Origin: Spirosoma sordidisoli
Lineage (GTDB): Bacteria > Bacteroidota > Bacteroidia > Cytophagales > Spirosomataceae
Assembly: GCF_004138325.1 (NCBI RefSeq)
Contig: NZ_SBLB01000005.1
Location: forward strand, 186,001-250,000
Length of the DNA stretch: 64,000 bases
Direction: 5' to 3'
Every line of letters starts with the position of its first letter. The stretch's first letter is position 1. The notes under the pieces were generated by a model. It saw only the letters and a program-made list of their open reading frames with translations, was not told the origin of the DNA and ran no database searches. Shown here piece by piece: positions 16,182 to 26,204 of this stretch. Both the position numbers and the translations under genes were made by a program.

Positions 16182-19100
16182 TTACCTGATTGTTATTGTA
16201 CCCGCCCCGTTATAGCTCCGATACTCGTGGTTATACATGGCATCTGCCGAAACCGGACCCACCACAAACCGACCTTTCGACACGGCGCGGGCGAGGTAGT
16301 AGAAAACCTGTTCGGTACCGGTTGCTTTTGTGTAAAAGTTGATGCGGTCGTCGCGCAGGTCGAAATGCTGCGGGGTGCTGGCTCCTTTGACCCAGCTCAG
16401 ATCGCGCTGTTCGGTCAAACGCGGGTTTTCTACCTCCAGCCCGGCCGGCAGCAGGTCGGTCACAACTACATTGTCGACGGCCAGCCCGCTGGTACTCGCT
16501 ACCGATACCCGCACAACAACCAGATCGTTCTGCCGGGCTTCGCTGATGGGGGCGCCGTCGCGGTTCAGATAGGTCCGCCGAACCCGCAGGCCGTTATCTT
16601 CTTCGGTTACCTGCCCCGAGGCCGGTACGCCTTCGCTGGCCGCGAAGTAGTATACGTTGCCGGTACCTTTGGCGTTCAGGCTGATCGGCTGACCAACCGG
16701 TACCCGTTTGAGGTTCAGGTAGTCGGCAGCCAACGTGCCCAGCGAGTTACCCCCTGCCGATACGGTAGCCGTGGCGGTACTGCCCGCGTTCTGCCGGGCC
16801 AGCTTGCCGAGCGCCAGAAAAGCAAAGGCCGCTTCCTGAGTATTCAGATACTGACTCTGGCGGAGGGCCGTTGTCAGCTGCCGGGCCAGGGCCGGAATCT
16901 GAAGGTTATCCCGATCCGTAGCTACGAGGGCATCGAGCGACAGGGCCAGATTGCGCAGGGGTGATGCGTAACTGCCACCGGTTTCGCGGCCGGTCATGGT
17001 ATCCGTATAGCGTTTGGGCAACAGAGCCGCAGCCGATCGGGTGTCGCCGGTACGAACGAAGGCCGAAGCCAGCAGGTAACGGCTGTCGGTGGTAAGGGCA
17101 GCTGCATTCTGTTTATGGTAGTTCATGGCCGACCGGTTGGGCTTGCCAGCCAGCGCCAGTACGTACAGGCTGTACAAACTGGTTCGGCTGGTCACCGACC
17201 GAACCGTCCGGCCGCCGGTTTCATCGTAGGCTACCTGCTCTTCTTTGGCCGGCTGGTTGGCCAGGTTGGTGAGGTAGTCGATCGCTTTACTGGTCACTGC
17301 CGGCGAAACTTCGTAACCCGCCTGACTTGCTTCGACCAGAAAATGCAGCGCGTAGGCCGTAGCCCAGGCGTCTACGCTGGTGCCTTCCATCCCGGGCCAC
17401 ATCGAAAACCCACCGCTGGCGGCCTGTAAACTCCCAATCTTCTGGATGGCCTGCTGCACGTTGGTGGCCGGGTTCAGGTCGCTGTCGCCGGTGCGGACAA
17501 AATAGGTGTTGGTTGCCACCTGCCTGGTCAGGTCAGCGAAGTAAAGCTGCGGAAACGCTTTTGAAATGGTTTGCTCCAGACAACCGTGTGGGTAGCCTAG
17601 CAGGAACGATAGCTCACGGCCGTACTGCGCCACCGGCGATCGGCTGAGGGTCAGGCTGGCCCGGGCGGTACCGGGCAGAAAACCATTGCCTGCTAGGTTG
17701 ATGGTGGCTGATTTCCCGGCCGCTACGGCACCCGAAGCAGTAGTTTTTTGCAGAGAAGCGCCCGGCCGCACGGTGATGTCGGTTTTCTCGGTAAAGGTTT
17801 CTCCGCGCAACGACGCCCCCACACCCGTAACGGTAATCGTTACGGCTCCGGCACCTATGGCTTGTTTGGCCGCGATTCCGAACGTCAGCCGGCTCTCGCG
17901 ACCCGGCGCAATGGTTAGTTTTCGGGTGGTGAGGCTGTCGGCTGAGAGTGGGCCGCTCAGGCCGAGCCGGGCCGTTACGACGGCGGCCTGCGTGGTCGTG
18001 TTGCTGAGGTTGACCGACAGGTCGAGCTGATCGCCGGGGGTCAGAAAGCGCGGTAAGCCGGTGCTGATAACGATCGGGTCGGCCACTTTCATATTCGTGT
18101 TGGCCGAGCCAAAGGCGTTGTCTTTGTACGCTACGGCCATTACCCGCAGATCGCCCGAAAACTGGGGGACATCGACCGTAAACTCGGCTTCGCCGTCGAG
18201 GCCGGTTTCCAGAATGCCGCTCCAGAGCGCTACCAGCCTGACCCTGCCGTTGCTGAGCGGGTTGACCCGCCGTTCGAGATCGTAACCATCGCCCCCTACG
18301 CTCGATGCCGAGCGCAGCGATAGTTCAGGGTAGAGCAGGGCGTACAGGTCGTGGCTGCTGACTTCGAGGGCGCGTTTCTGGTAGAAGAACCCGTGCGGAT
18401 CGGGGGTTTTGAAGTTTTTCAGCTGCAGGATGCCTTCGTCCACAACGGCGACCGTTACCTGTGCGTTGCGGGCTGTTTTGATGCGGATGGTCTGCTTCGT
18501 TTTGGAGCGCGACTGGGTAGCGGCCGTAATCGCAACAGGCAGCTGGGTGCTGTTGTCCGTTACGGGTATCGGCGCAAAACCGTGGGCTACGGTGAGCGGT
18601 AGGTTCGTGTTGTCCATGGCCCGGATCAGCGTGGCCGTTACGTACACATTCGGGAGGTGGTCGGCACCAACCGCGAAGCTCCACTCGGCCGACTTGTTGT
18701 TGGTCGTCAGCCACTGCTGCTCCATGACCCGGTTGCGCTCGATGGTTACCAGCAGCTTCCCGTCGAAGGGGGCTTTGAACAGAATTTTGGCTTTGTCGCC
18801 GGTCTGGTAGGCGGGTTTGTCGAGGGTCATCAGCACCTGCCCTTCCTGACTGACCTCAAACGACGAAGCCGAGGTGCTGCCGTAACCGTAGGCGTAGACC
18901 GGCGTGGCTGCGTACCCGCTGGCCGACGCACCCGGGCGCCGGACCCGGATTTCGTACTCGCCCGATACCGTTGGCACGTAGCGGAACGAGGCTTTGCCCC
19001 CTTTGAAGAGCAGGGTGTTGGTATAGACCGTTTTCTCGCGCTTTTTGGTCGTGTATTTGATCTGGTCGTTTTCCTGTTTTTCGATTACGGTCTGGTAGTC

Positions 19101-21698
19101 GAACCGAACGACCTCCACGCTGGCCGATGCCGACGGGCGCAGCGAACCGCTGGCATCGACCGCTACCAGTTCGGCGGCCAGGGGAGAGTTGGTCGTTACG
19201 TACGAGTCGGCCAGGCGTATGCCGAAGAGAACCGGCTGGGTCTGTACCTCGAAACGCCGAAGCCGGTTTACGGGTCGCCCGTTTTCGTCGAATACCGTTA
19301 CGAAGAGCTTACCCTCCAGCAGGCCAATGTCCTGGTAGGTGGCCGGAATCTGGAAGCGTTCGGTGGCCTGCCCGTTGGCGTTGGTTTTGCCCTGCCGTAC
19401 CTCTTTCGGAAAGGTGCCGGGCGCCCCCGCCTGCCCGCTGGGAATGGCAAACGAATAGTCCTCGAAGCCTTTGGGCGCGAAGGTTTTTCGTTTGAGCTGA
19501 AATTCCATTTCGTACGACCGGTCGCTGGCGGGCGGGCCAAACAGGTTCATAGCCGTGGCCGACAGGGTGATGGTCTGGCCCGATTGATACCTGGTGCGGT
19601 CGGTCAGCACGTCGACTTTGATGCGGTCGGGTACAAACTCTTCGACGCTGATGGGCTGGGCGGTCAGCAGTACGTTGTTGGCGTTCAGGATTTCGATGGT
19701 ATAGCTGCCCGTAACGGCGGCCGGGTCGAGGGGGATGTCGGTCGACACCGCGCCCTGGGCATTGGTTGTTTTGCGGAACGCCCGTACCTCGCGGCCATTG
19801 GGCGCCAGCAGCCGGATCAGCACCGGAATCTCGCCCACGCTCTGCCACGCCAGCGACCGAACCAGGGTATTGATATGAATCGTTTCGCCGGGGCGGTAGA
19901 TGTCGCGGTCGCCGTAGACGAAGGCGTCGAAACCCGAGGGGTTATCACGTTTGCCTTCTACTTCGAAGCGTGATGTTTCTACCTGGGCGTCGGGCAGGAA
20001 GAGGAAATTGAAGTCGCCCCCGTCGGTTGCTTTGCTGTCGGTTCGGGCGGTGATCATCCGGATCGTGAAGCCGGGGGCTTTCTCGTATACTTTCTCGAAG
20101 CGGGCAAAGCCGCTGCCGTCGGTGGTGAGTGTATAGACCGACTGGTTGTTGCTGCTGACGAGGGTTACTTCTACATTCTGCAGCGGTTCGGCCGTTCGGA
20201 TGGAGTTGGCCCAGACCAGCACGTCGGTATCGGTCTGGTGAGCGACCAGGCCAATATCCGATACCGAAACCAGCTGCGTGCTTTGCAGATAGGCTTCGTC
20301 TTTGGAGCCGACCGATACCAGATAAACACCCTTGAAGTTGTTGTTCTGATCGGGCAGGGCAATGTTGAGCGCCGAAACGCCCCGCACCTTAGGCAGGTCT
20401 TCGGTGTCGACGGTTTTGCTGACCAGCACCTGGCTGAGGTCGTTTTCGTCATCGCCGTTGTAGCTGTAGCTGCCGGTTGGGCCCCAGGAGCCATCGCCTT
20501 TCTCGGCGTACTGTTCGTAGCGGTACGACCGGAAATAGTTGAGCAGGTTATTCTCGTACAGTTTGGCAATTTTGACCTGCACCTTCGGCACGTTGACGAT
20601 GTTCAGCCCAACGTTTCGCGACCCTTTCGAGGATAAATACAGGGCTTTCTGACTGGCGAACGCAATGCTGGCGGGCATCTTCCCGAAAAACAGATCTTTG
20701 GTAACGGGCTCGCTGAGTCGGGTGCCCAGGGTACCGCGGATCTGATCGGTCAGCGTCAGTACATAGGTGTCGGTTTCGGTAAAATTACCCCGGATGATGA
20801 AGCCGTTCTCGGTCAGTTCGGCCGTTGTTTCGACCTGTGGCTGAATGGTGTAGTACTGGCTCAGCCCGCCCGAGCCCGCATCGGCCGGTTGCAGCTCCTG
20901 GGTGGTGATAACCCGAACAACCCCCGCTGGGCCGCCCGTTCGGCTGGCTTCGAAACGCGTCTGAACATCTACCACGTCAACGCTGGTCTGGGCAGGTAAC
21001 GAGGCCGTTTCGTCAATAACATCCTTACTGACATAAGCCGTGTTGGCTACTTTCAGCCCCTTGTCGATTTTCAGTTGAAGCGGCTGCTCGTTCCGGACGG
21101 CGGGCGCGTTCATGAGGGTCATAACAACGCTGCTGCCGGCCTCGCTGGCGCTGAGCTGCGTCGGGAGGCCTTTGTCGTCGGTGCTGACGGTTACTTTACC
21201 GGCTACTTCGCCCGCACTGATGGGGTAGTTGAAGTTCAGCCGGGTACGGGCAACGGGCTGTCCGGTTTCGCGCGCTTTGGCCCACCAGGTTTCGGTGCTG
21301 GTCAGTTGCAGATAGGGCGTGTGAAAAGCGATTTCTTCGCTCGAAACCTTCATGTCCCTGTCGGTTGCCTGGTTCAGCAGTTGGTCGGTCAGTTCGGCCC
21401 GGTAGTCGGTGGCCGCATCGAAGGCGGTAGCGGGTGAGAAGATCAGTTCGTTGGGAGCCACCCACTTGAACTTACCCCGAACGGCCGGAATGAACCGTAC
21501 GTACTGGGTCGAGTCCCATTCGTCGAGCGCGGCCGCGGGACCAACGTTTTTATTGAAGGTAAACGTCAGGTTCTGCGTCTGCTGTACTTCATCGTCGAAG
21601 TTGCGGCCCACTACGCTGACCTCGTTGAACGAAAGCCGGGCGCACTGGAAAAGAAGAAGACAGAAGAAAGGAACGGGGAGTAACCGACGGATTTTCAT
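16182..21698 (-). CDS. Alpha-2-macroglobulin-like lipoprotein with thioester motif
   Basis: This 1838-residue envelope protein is of the bacterial alpha-2-macroglobulin (YfhM/ECAM-like) family, large protease traps usually encoded beside PBP1C. It has a lipoprotein signal (FFCLLLFQC, Cys at about 19) and many macroglobulin beta domains; EFVPDRIKVDVLTDRTRYQSG and DRDIYRPGETIHINTL are typical. The thioester motif is GCLEQ, with Cys1373 and Gln1376, followed by the helical thioester domain (LYFADLTRQVATN, GGFSMWPGMEGTSVDAWATAYA). A C-terminal receptor-like domain contains DNVVVTDLLPAGLEVENPRL. The motif is complete, so it should be thioester-competent. It starts 30 bp past a terminator hairpin that follows the NTF2-like gene. 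Confidence 0.93.
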   Translation of the reverse strand: MKIRRLLPVPFFCLLLFQCARLSFNEVSVVGRNFDDEVQQTQNLTFTFNKNVGPAAALDEWDSTQYVRFIPAVRGKFKWVAPNELIFSPATAFDAATDYRAELTDQLLNQATDRDMKVSSEEIAFHTPYLQLTSTETWWAKARETGQPVARTRLNFNYPISAGEVAGKVTVSTDDKGLPTQLSASEAGSSVVMTLMNAPAVRNEQPLQLKIDKGLKVANTAYVSKDVIDETASLPAQTSVDVVDVQTRFEASRTGGPAGVVRVITTQELQPADAGSGGLSQYYTIQPQVETTAELTENGFIIRGNFTETDTYVLTLTDQIRGTLGTRLSEPVTKDLFFGKMPASIAFASQKALYLSSKGSRNVGLNIVNVPKVQVKIAKLYENNLLNYFRSYRYEQYAEKGDGSWGPTGSYSYNGDDENDLSQVLVSKTVDTEDLPKVRGVSALNIALPDQNNNFKGVYLVSVGSKDEAYLQSTQLVSVSDIGLVAHQTDTDVLVWANSIRTAEPLQNVEVTLVSSNNQSVYTLTTDGSGFARFEKVYEKAPGFTIRMITARTDSKATDGGDFNFLFLPDAQVETSRFEVEGKRDNPSGFDAFVYGDRDIYRPGETIHINTLVRSLAWQSVGEIPVLIRLLAPNGREVRAFRKTTNAQGAVSTDIPLDPAAVTGSYTIEILNANNVLLTAQPISVEEFVPDRIKVDVLTDRTRYQSGQTITLSATAMNLFGPPASDRSYEMEFQLKRKTFAPKGFEDYSFAIPSGQAGAPGTFPKEVRQGKTNANGQATERFQIPATYQDIGLLEGKLFVTVFDENGRPVNRLRRFEVQTQPVLFGIRLADSYVTTNSPLAAELVAVDASGSLRPSASASVEVVRFDYQTVIEKQENDQIKYTTKKREKTVYTNTLLFKGGKASFRYVPTVSGEYEIRVRRPGASASGYAATPVYAYGYGSTSASSFEVSQEGQVLMTLDKPAYQTGDKAKILFKAPFDGKLLVTIERNRVMEQQWLTTNNKSAEWSFAVGADHLPNVYVTATLIRAMDNTNLPLTVAHGFAPIPVTDNSTQLPVAITAATQSRSKTKQTIRIKTARNAQVTVAVVDEGILQLKNFKTPDPHGFFYQKRALEVSSHDLYALLYPELSLRSASSVGGDGYDLERRVNPLSNGRVRLVALWSGILETGLDGEAEFTVDVPQFSGDLRVMAVAYKDNAFGSANTNMKVADPIVISTGLPRFLTPGDQLDLSVNLSNTTTQAAVVTARLGLSGPLSADSLTTRKLTIAPGRESRLTFGIAAKQAIGAGAVTITVTGVGASLRGETFTEKTDITVRPGASLQKTTASGAVAAGKSATINLAGNGFLPGTARASLTLSRSPVAQYGRELSFLLGYPHGCLEQTISKAFPQLYFADLTRQVATNTYFVRTGDSDLNPATNVQQAIQKIGSLQAASGGFSMWPGMEGTSVDAWATAYALHFLVEASQAGYEVSPAVTSKAIDYLTNLANQPAKEEQVAYDETGGRTVRSVTSRTSLYSLYVLALAGKPNRSAMNYHKQNAAALTTDSRYLLASAFVRTGDTRSAAALLPKRYTDTMTGRETGGSYASPLRNLALSLDALVATDRDNLQIPALARQLTTALRQSQYLNTQEAAFAFLALGKLARQNAGSTATATVSAGGNSLGTLAADYLNLKRVPVGQPISLNAKGTGNVYYFAASEGVPASGQVTEEDNGLRVRRTYLNRDGAPISEARQNDLVVVRVSVASTSGLAVDNVVVTDLLPAGLEVENPRLTEQRDLSWVKGASTPQHFDLRDDRINFYTKATGTEQVFYYLARAVSKGRFVVGPVSADAMYNHEYRSYNGAGTITIR

Positions 21699-21728
21699 GG
21701 GGTCAGGACAGGAGTACGATAGGGAACG

Positions 21729-21759
21729 AAAAAACCCACTCTAACTACGCGGAGTGGGT
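21729..21759 (-). terminator. Terminator or attenuator between the NTF2-like and macroglobulin genes
   Basis: Arms acccactc (21734-21741) and gagtgggt (21752-21759) with a 10-nt loop. On the minus strand it is followed by six T residues (21734-21729). It lies only 30 bp before the macroglobulin ATG, so partial read-through from the pbpC transcript is plausible. Confidence 0.8.
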
Positions 21760-21815
21760 ACTGAATTCAAAGAAGTTGCCGCAGGTATTGAGTGATCGGC
21801 AACCAGAGATAGTCG

Positions 21816-22253
21816 CTATTTGGTGGCCGTAAACTGAACGTTGGCAATTTTCCAGGTCGATCCCTGCTTCACGCTCATGACCGAGAAAGAGACAGTATTC
21901 TCGAAGTTCTGCCCCTGAATGCTGCCTTTGGCTTTCCAGCTGCCGGTCGTTACGGCCGCGTCGCTGTTGTACTGGCGGGTCCGGGCGTTGGATAGCGTAC
22001 CGGTTTCGATGATGACATACCCCCCGCCCACGCCCTGGGCCAGCAGATCGCCGTCTACCGTTGCGCCGTCGAAGCTGGTAATGGTAAAATCGGACGTCAT
22101 GTATTTGCTGATGGTACCATCTTCGTCGAGCATGGCTTTGAAGAACGCGTTGGTCAGGGCTGTTGGGTCCTGCGAGGGGTCGGTAGGGGTGGTCTGGGCA
22201 AAGGCAGCGCTTGTCAGTAGCAGCGCCAGTAGAACGGATAAAAGGGGTTTCAT
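21816..22253 (-). CDS. Small exported NTF2-like (SnoaL/DUF4440-type) protein
   Basis: This 145-residue protein has a signal peptide (MKPLLSVLLALLLTSAAFAQ). The mature part has the cone-shaped NTF2-like pattern: an N-terminal helix (PTALTNAFFKAMLDEDG), then YMTSDFTITSFDG, and closing strands ending STWKIANVQFTATK. Such folds bind small ligands or act as protein partners; no catalytic residues can be named. The frame is open from 22316, but the ATG at 22253 gives the signal peptide. It lies 67 bp downstream of pbpC and upstream of the macroglobulin gene, so it may belong to the same envelope-defence group (inference). Confidence 0.75.
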   Translation of the reverse strand: MKPLLSVLLALLLTSAAFAQTTPTDPSQDPTALTNAFFKAMLDEDGTISKYMTSDFTITSFDGATVDGDLLAQGVGGGYVIIETGTLSNARTRQYNSDAAVTTGSWKAKGSIQGQNFENTVSFSVMSVKQGSTWKIANVQFTATK

Positions 22254-22320
22254 AGGAGTATGTTGGCTTTTAAGGTGGAAAAGTGTGAAGAATTTGTGGA
22301 AACGCAAAATGAACAAATCC

Positions 22321-24702
22321 TCACTCGGCCCTGACCAGGATGCGCAGGTCGGTATGTCGGCCGCGGTCGTCGGCGCAGGAAATTTTCAGCGCACCCGGCC
22401 GGGGTTTGAAAAACACGGCTTCCTGCGGACTGGCTTTGCGGTACAGTTTATCATTCAGGTACCAGAAAACGGTTTCCACATCGTTGGGGGCCTGACAGCT
22501 TAGCTCGAGTTCGGCGGGCTGGCGGGGGTTGATATAATACTCACTGCCTTCGCTGGGGCTGGTAATCAGCGGACCACCCGACCCGAACACCCGCTCGCAG
22601 GCCGGATTGTGGGGTGGTATACGGGCCACCGGTATGCGCTGGGCCTGGTAGAAAGCCAGTACGTTCGGAGCCAGGTTGGGATACATCCGGCGAACGGCTC
22701 CGCTGTCGGGGCGGCAGTGGGCACAGTAGGCCAGCGTACCTGTCTGGTTGGTCCAGATGGGCTTGCGGTGCTGGCAATACCGGTGCCGCGACACCCCCAT
22801 GAGGTAATAGTCGGTAATGGGGTTCAGGCAGGAGTCGCCGGGAATATCGCCGGTTTCGGGGCAGATCAGCCGCATGGCCAGCGTACGCGGTGGGCGTATC
22901 CAGCCGCTCGGGGCGTTGTAGTCCAGGGCGTTGAAGAGCTGAAACAGCAGCGGAGTGGCGGTGTTGGCCCCGCTCAGTTCAGCAACGCCCACCCCCGAGA
23001 AGTTACCGACCCACACGCCGATCGTATACCGCTGGTTGTAGCCGATACTCCAGGCGTCGCGCCGGCCGTAGCTGGTGCCGGTTTTCCAGGCAATCCGCGG
23101 CAGATGGTAGCTGTTGTCGAAGTTATTGGGCAGGTCGGGCCGGGTGATCTGGGTGAGCGTGTGGCCAATCAGGTAAGCTGCTTCGGCCGAGAGAATCCGC
23201 GATCCGGCCGTTTGCTGACCCGCAGCGGCCGGGGTGAGCCGCCCGTCGGTAACTACACCCCCGTTGGCGAAACCCGCATATAACCGGGTCATTTCATCGA
23301 GGGTAACGCCACAGCCGCCCAGAATCATCGACAGGCCAAGGTCGCGGGCCTGCTTCTTCACCGTCGAGAAGCCTGCTTTGCGCATGGTTGCTACCAGCGT
23401 CGATGTGCCGATGTCGTTCAGCAGCGCCACGGCCGGTATGTTGAGCGAATTGGCCAGCGCAAACTCGGCCGTAACGGGGCCGTTGAACCGCTGGTCGTAG
23501 TTGCTGGGGGCATACCCGCCAAAGTTGGTCGGCACGTCGGCCAGTTTGGTTTTGGGTGTGATCTGCCCCCCGTCGAAGGCCAGTCCGTACAGGAGCGGCT
23601 TGAGGGCGCTTCCCGGCGAACGTACTGCCCGCACCCCATCGACCTGCCCCCCGTCGAGGGTGTTGGCGAAGTCGGCCGAGCCGATGTAGGCTACCGTTTC
23701 GTGGGTTCGGTTGTCGAGTACCAGCACGGCCGCGTTATGAATATTCAGCGCCCGGATTCGGTTGGCGTAGTTCTGCACGAGCCGCTCCGCCGTGGCCTGG
23801 GCCGCCGGATGGAGGCTCGATCGAATGATAGGAACTTCCGGATACTCGGCCCGGAGCCGTCGCGCCAGATGCGGAGCCAGCTGGGGCGCGGCTCGCCGGT
23901 AGGCCGTAAGGGGTTCGGCCAGGGCGTCGGCAATGGTCGCGTCATCGTACAGACCCGCCGACCGGAAGCGGGCCAGCCAGCGGTTGCGCTCCTGCACGAT
24001 CCGGGCGTTATTCTGACCGAGCCGCAAACTCGACGGGCGGTTCGGAATGATGGTCAGTGTAGTCAGTTCGGCCAGACTCAGCAGCGCGGGTGGCTTGCCG
24101 AAGTACAGCAGCGAGGCCGATTTGAGCCCTTCGATGTTGCCGCCGTAGGGAATCAGGTTCAGGTACAGTTGCAGAATCTCGTCTTTCGACAAACGAATTT
24201 CCAGCTGCACCGCCCTCAATAGCTCGATCAGCTTGCTGGCGTAGGTGCGCGGGCGGGGCTCGAGCAGCCGTACGGTCTGCATCGTGATGGTCGAAGCTCC
24301 GGAGGTGCGCCGGCCGTTGAGGAGGTTCCGCCCGGCCGCCCGCAGCAGGGATACCGGGTTGAACCCCGGGTGGTACCGGAAGTAAGTATCTTCCTTGAAC
24401 AGGATGGCGTCGCGCAGGGCGGGCGTGATGTCGTTCAGCTCGGCGTACATACGCCACTTGTCATCGCGGCTCAGGAACGCGTGCAGAATCTGCCCGTCGC
24501 GGGCCGTAACCAGGGTGGCATACGGGACCGTAGTTCGGATCGGGAAGGCCAGGTCGAGCCCGGTAGCCAGCAGTCCGCCAGCCGCCACAACCCGAACCCA
24601 GGTGGGTTTGCCGATGCGTTTCAGCCAGGGGCTTGCTGTTTCCTGCACCCAACGGCGTAACTTAGGGCGTCGATCTGCTTCGTTAAGCCTTGACATATTC
24701 AC
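22321..24702 (-). CDS. pbpC: Penicillin-binding protein 1C
   Basis: This 793-residue bifunctional peptidoglycan synthase is anchored by an N-terminal helix (about 35-53). The GT51 glycosyltransferase domain has the catalytic Glu104 in KEDTYFRYHPGFN and the RRTSGASTITMQ motif (about 131-142). The transpeptidase domain has SALK (Ser365, Lys368), SLN (419-421) and KTGTS (540-544). A C-terminal PBP1C-type beta domain (about 700-790) follows a region with several Cys residues. All catalytic motifs are intact. PBP1C genes commonly neighbour alpha-2-macroglobulin genes, as here. The divergent nuclease gene begins only 33 bp away. Confidence 0.96.
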   Translation of the reverse strand: MNMSRLNEADRRPKLRRWVQETASPWLKRIGKPTWVRVVAAGGLLATGLDLAFPIRTTVPYATLVTARDGQILHAFLSRDDKWRMYAELNDITPALRDAILFKEDTYFRYHPGFNPVSLLRAAGRNLLNGRRTSGASTITMQTVRLLEPRPRTYASKLIELLRAVQLEIRLSKDEILQLYLNLIPYGGNIEGLKSASLLYFGKPPALLSLAELTTLTIIPNRPSSLRLGQNNARIVQERNRWLARFRSAGLYDDATIADALAEPLTAYRRAAPQLAPHLARRLRAEYPEVPIIRSSLHPAAQATAERLVQNYANRIRALNIHNAAVLVLDNRTHETVAYIGSADFANTLDGGQVDGVRAVRSPGSALKPLLYGLAFDGGQITPKTKLADVPTNFGGYAPSNYDQRFNGPVTAEFALANSLNIPAVALLNDIGTSTLVATMRKAGFSTVKKQARDLGLSMILGGCGVTLDEMTRLYAGFANGGVVTDGRLTPAAAGQQTAGSRILSAEAAYLIGHTLTQITRPDLPNNFDNSYHLPRIAWKTGTSYGRRDAWSIGYNQRYTIGVWVGNFSGVGVAELSGANTATPLLFQLFNALDYNAPSGWIRPPRTLAMRLICPETGDIPGDSCLNPITDYYLMGVSRHRYCQHRKPIWTNQTGTLAYCAHCRPDSGAVRRMYPNLAPNVLAFYQAQRIPVARIPPHNPACERVFGSGGPLITSPSEGSEYYINPRQPAELELSCQAPNDVETVFWYLNDKLYRKASPQEAVFFKPRPGALKISCADDRGRHTDLRILVRAE

Positions 24703-24735
24703 GAAGAAAGATACCTAAACCCGGCTGTTCTGCCA

Positions 24736-26130
24736 ATGACCATTCAATTTTTCGGTGCCGCCCGTACCGTGACGGGTAGCAAACATCTCATTACGACCGA
24801 CCGTGGCGTGCAGATTCTGCTCGACTGCGGCTTGTTTCAGGGTATCAATACCGACGAGCTGAACCAGACCTTTGGCTTCGACCCGGCCCGCGTCGATTAT
24901 ATGGTCCTGTCGCACGCTCACATCGATCATACCGGCCTTATTCCCCGGCTCGTTAAGCAGGGGTTCCGGGGACCGATCTATACGACGGCCTCTACCATCG
25001 ATCTCTGCAACGTGATGCTCATGGACAGCGCCCGCATTCAGGAGCGCGACCTGGACCGGGTCAACAAACGTCGGTCCCGGCGCGGTGAGCCCGAACTCGA
25101 CGTCCTCTATGACGAGCAGGACGTTGAGCAGGCCCTCAGCCAGATGCAGCCGGTTCGGTACGGCCAGCCTTTTGCCATCGGCGATACCGTAACGGGCTTA
25201 CTGACCGATGCGGCCCACCTGCTGGGCAGCGCGGCCGTAAGCCTGACCATCCGGGAGCAGGGCGCGGAAAAACGCCTGTTCTTCAGTGGCGACATTGGCC
25301 GTCCTGACGATAAAATCCTGCGTCGGCCCGATCCGTTTCCGCAGGCCGATTACATCCTCTGCGAATCGACCTACGGCGACCGGATTCACGAAGCTGAACC
25401 CGACATGAAAGCCCATCTGCTGCGTATTGTAGAGGATACCTGCGTAAAAAAACGGGGCAAACTTCTGATTCCGGCCTTCGCCGTTGACCGGACGCAGGAG
25501 TTGATTTACGCCCTCGACCAGCTATCGAGCGAAGGCCTGCTGCCGCGGCTGCCGGTCTACATCGATAGTCCCATGTCGGTAAAAGCAACCGAGGTCATGC
25601 GTGATCACGAAGACGATTTCAACCCCGAGATTCTGGCTTACATCAAGAAAGACGGCGATGCGTTTGAGTTTCCGAACCTGCATTACGTGTCGGACGTCAA
25701 CGAATCCAAAGCCATCAACGACCAGCGGGAGCCGTGTATCATCATTGCACCCTCGGGCATGGCCGAAGCGGGGCGCATCAAACACCACATCAAAAATAAC
25801 ATTGAGAACCCGAACACGACCATTCTGCTGGTGGGGTACGCATCGCCCAGCAGCCTGGGTGGCGCGTTGAAACGGGGCGATGCTGAGGTAACGATCTTCG
25901 GCGAACGCTACCCCGTAAACGCGCGGGTTGAGGTGATGGACTCCTTTTCGGCCCATGGCGACTACCGGGAGATGCTCGACTTCCTGAGCTGCCAGGATCC
26001 GGCCCGGGTCAAAACCGTTTTTCTGGTCCATGGCGAGTATGACAAACAGCTGGTCTGGAAAGAAAAGCTCGAAGCCGCCGGATTTGCCGACGTGCAGATT
26101 CCCGACATGATGGATAAAGTCGATTTGTAA
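24736..26130 (+). CDS. MBL-fold beta-CASP RNA-processing exonuclease
   Basis: This 464-residue cytoplasmic protein has the metallo-beta-lactamase zinc motif SHAHIDH (His60, His62, Asp64, His65), further ligands in AAHLLGS and FSGDIG, and the beta-CASP domain with CESTYGDR and the RMM motif FSAHGDYREML near the C-terminus. This set defines the YSH1/CPSF-73-like nucleases acting on RNA ends. The start is the ATG at 24736, directly before the first strand (MTIQFFGAARTVTGS). It is divergent from pbpC. A GC-rich hairpin follows the stop codon. Confidence 0.93.
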   Translation: MTIQFFGAARTVTGSKHLITTDRGVQILLDCGLFQGINTDELNQTFGFDPARVDYMVLSHAHIDHTGLIPRLVKQGFRGPIYTTASTIDLCNVMLMDSARIQERDLDRVNKRRSRRGEPELDVLYDEQDVEQALSQMQPVRYGQPFAIGDTVTGLLTDAAHLLGSAAVSLTIREQGAEKRLFFSGDIGRPDDKILRRPDPFPQADYILCESTYGDRIHEAEPDMKAHLLRIVEDTCVKKRGKLLIPAFAVDRTQELIYALDQLSSEGLLPRLPVYIDSPMSVKATEVMRDHEDDFNPEILAYIKKDGDAFEFPNLHYVSDVNESKAINDQREPCIIIAPSGMAEAGRIKHHIKNNIENPNTTILLVGYASPSSLGGALKRGDAEVTIFGERYPVNARVEVMDSFSAHGDYREMLDFLSCQDPARVKTVFLVHGEYDKQLVWKEKLEAAGFADVQIPDMMDKVDL

Positions 26131-26146
26131 GACGCCGGGTAGACAT

Positions 26147-26174
26147 AAAAAACCCCCGGCCTGGTGGCCGGGGG
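26147..26174 (-). terminator. GC-rich terminator
   Basis: Arms cccccggcc (26153-26161) and ggccggggg (26166-26174) with a TGGT loop. On the minus strand it is followed by six T residues (26152-26147), so it is best oriented to end the small minus-strand gene that stops at 26205. It could also stop read-through from the plus-strand nuclease gene. Confidence 0.85.
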
Positions 26175-26204
26175 CTAAGAGCGGTCAGGAAAAAGAAAGA
26201 GTCG

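Noticed and set aside
18657..19973. A 438-codon plus-strand open frame inside the macroglobulin gene
   Set aside because: It is antisense to the large gene with an intact thioester motif; Gly/Arg-rich content is typical of reverse frames in GC-rich genes.
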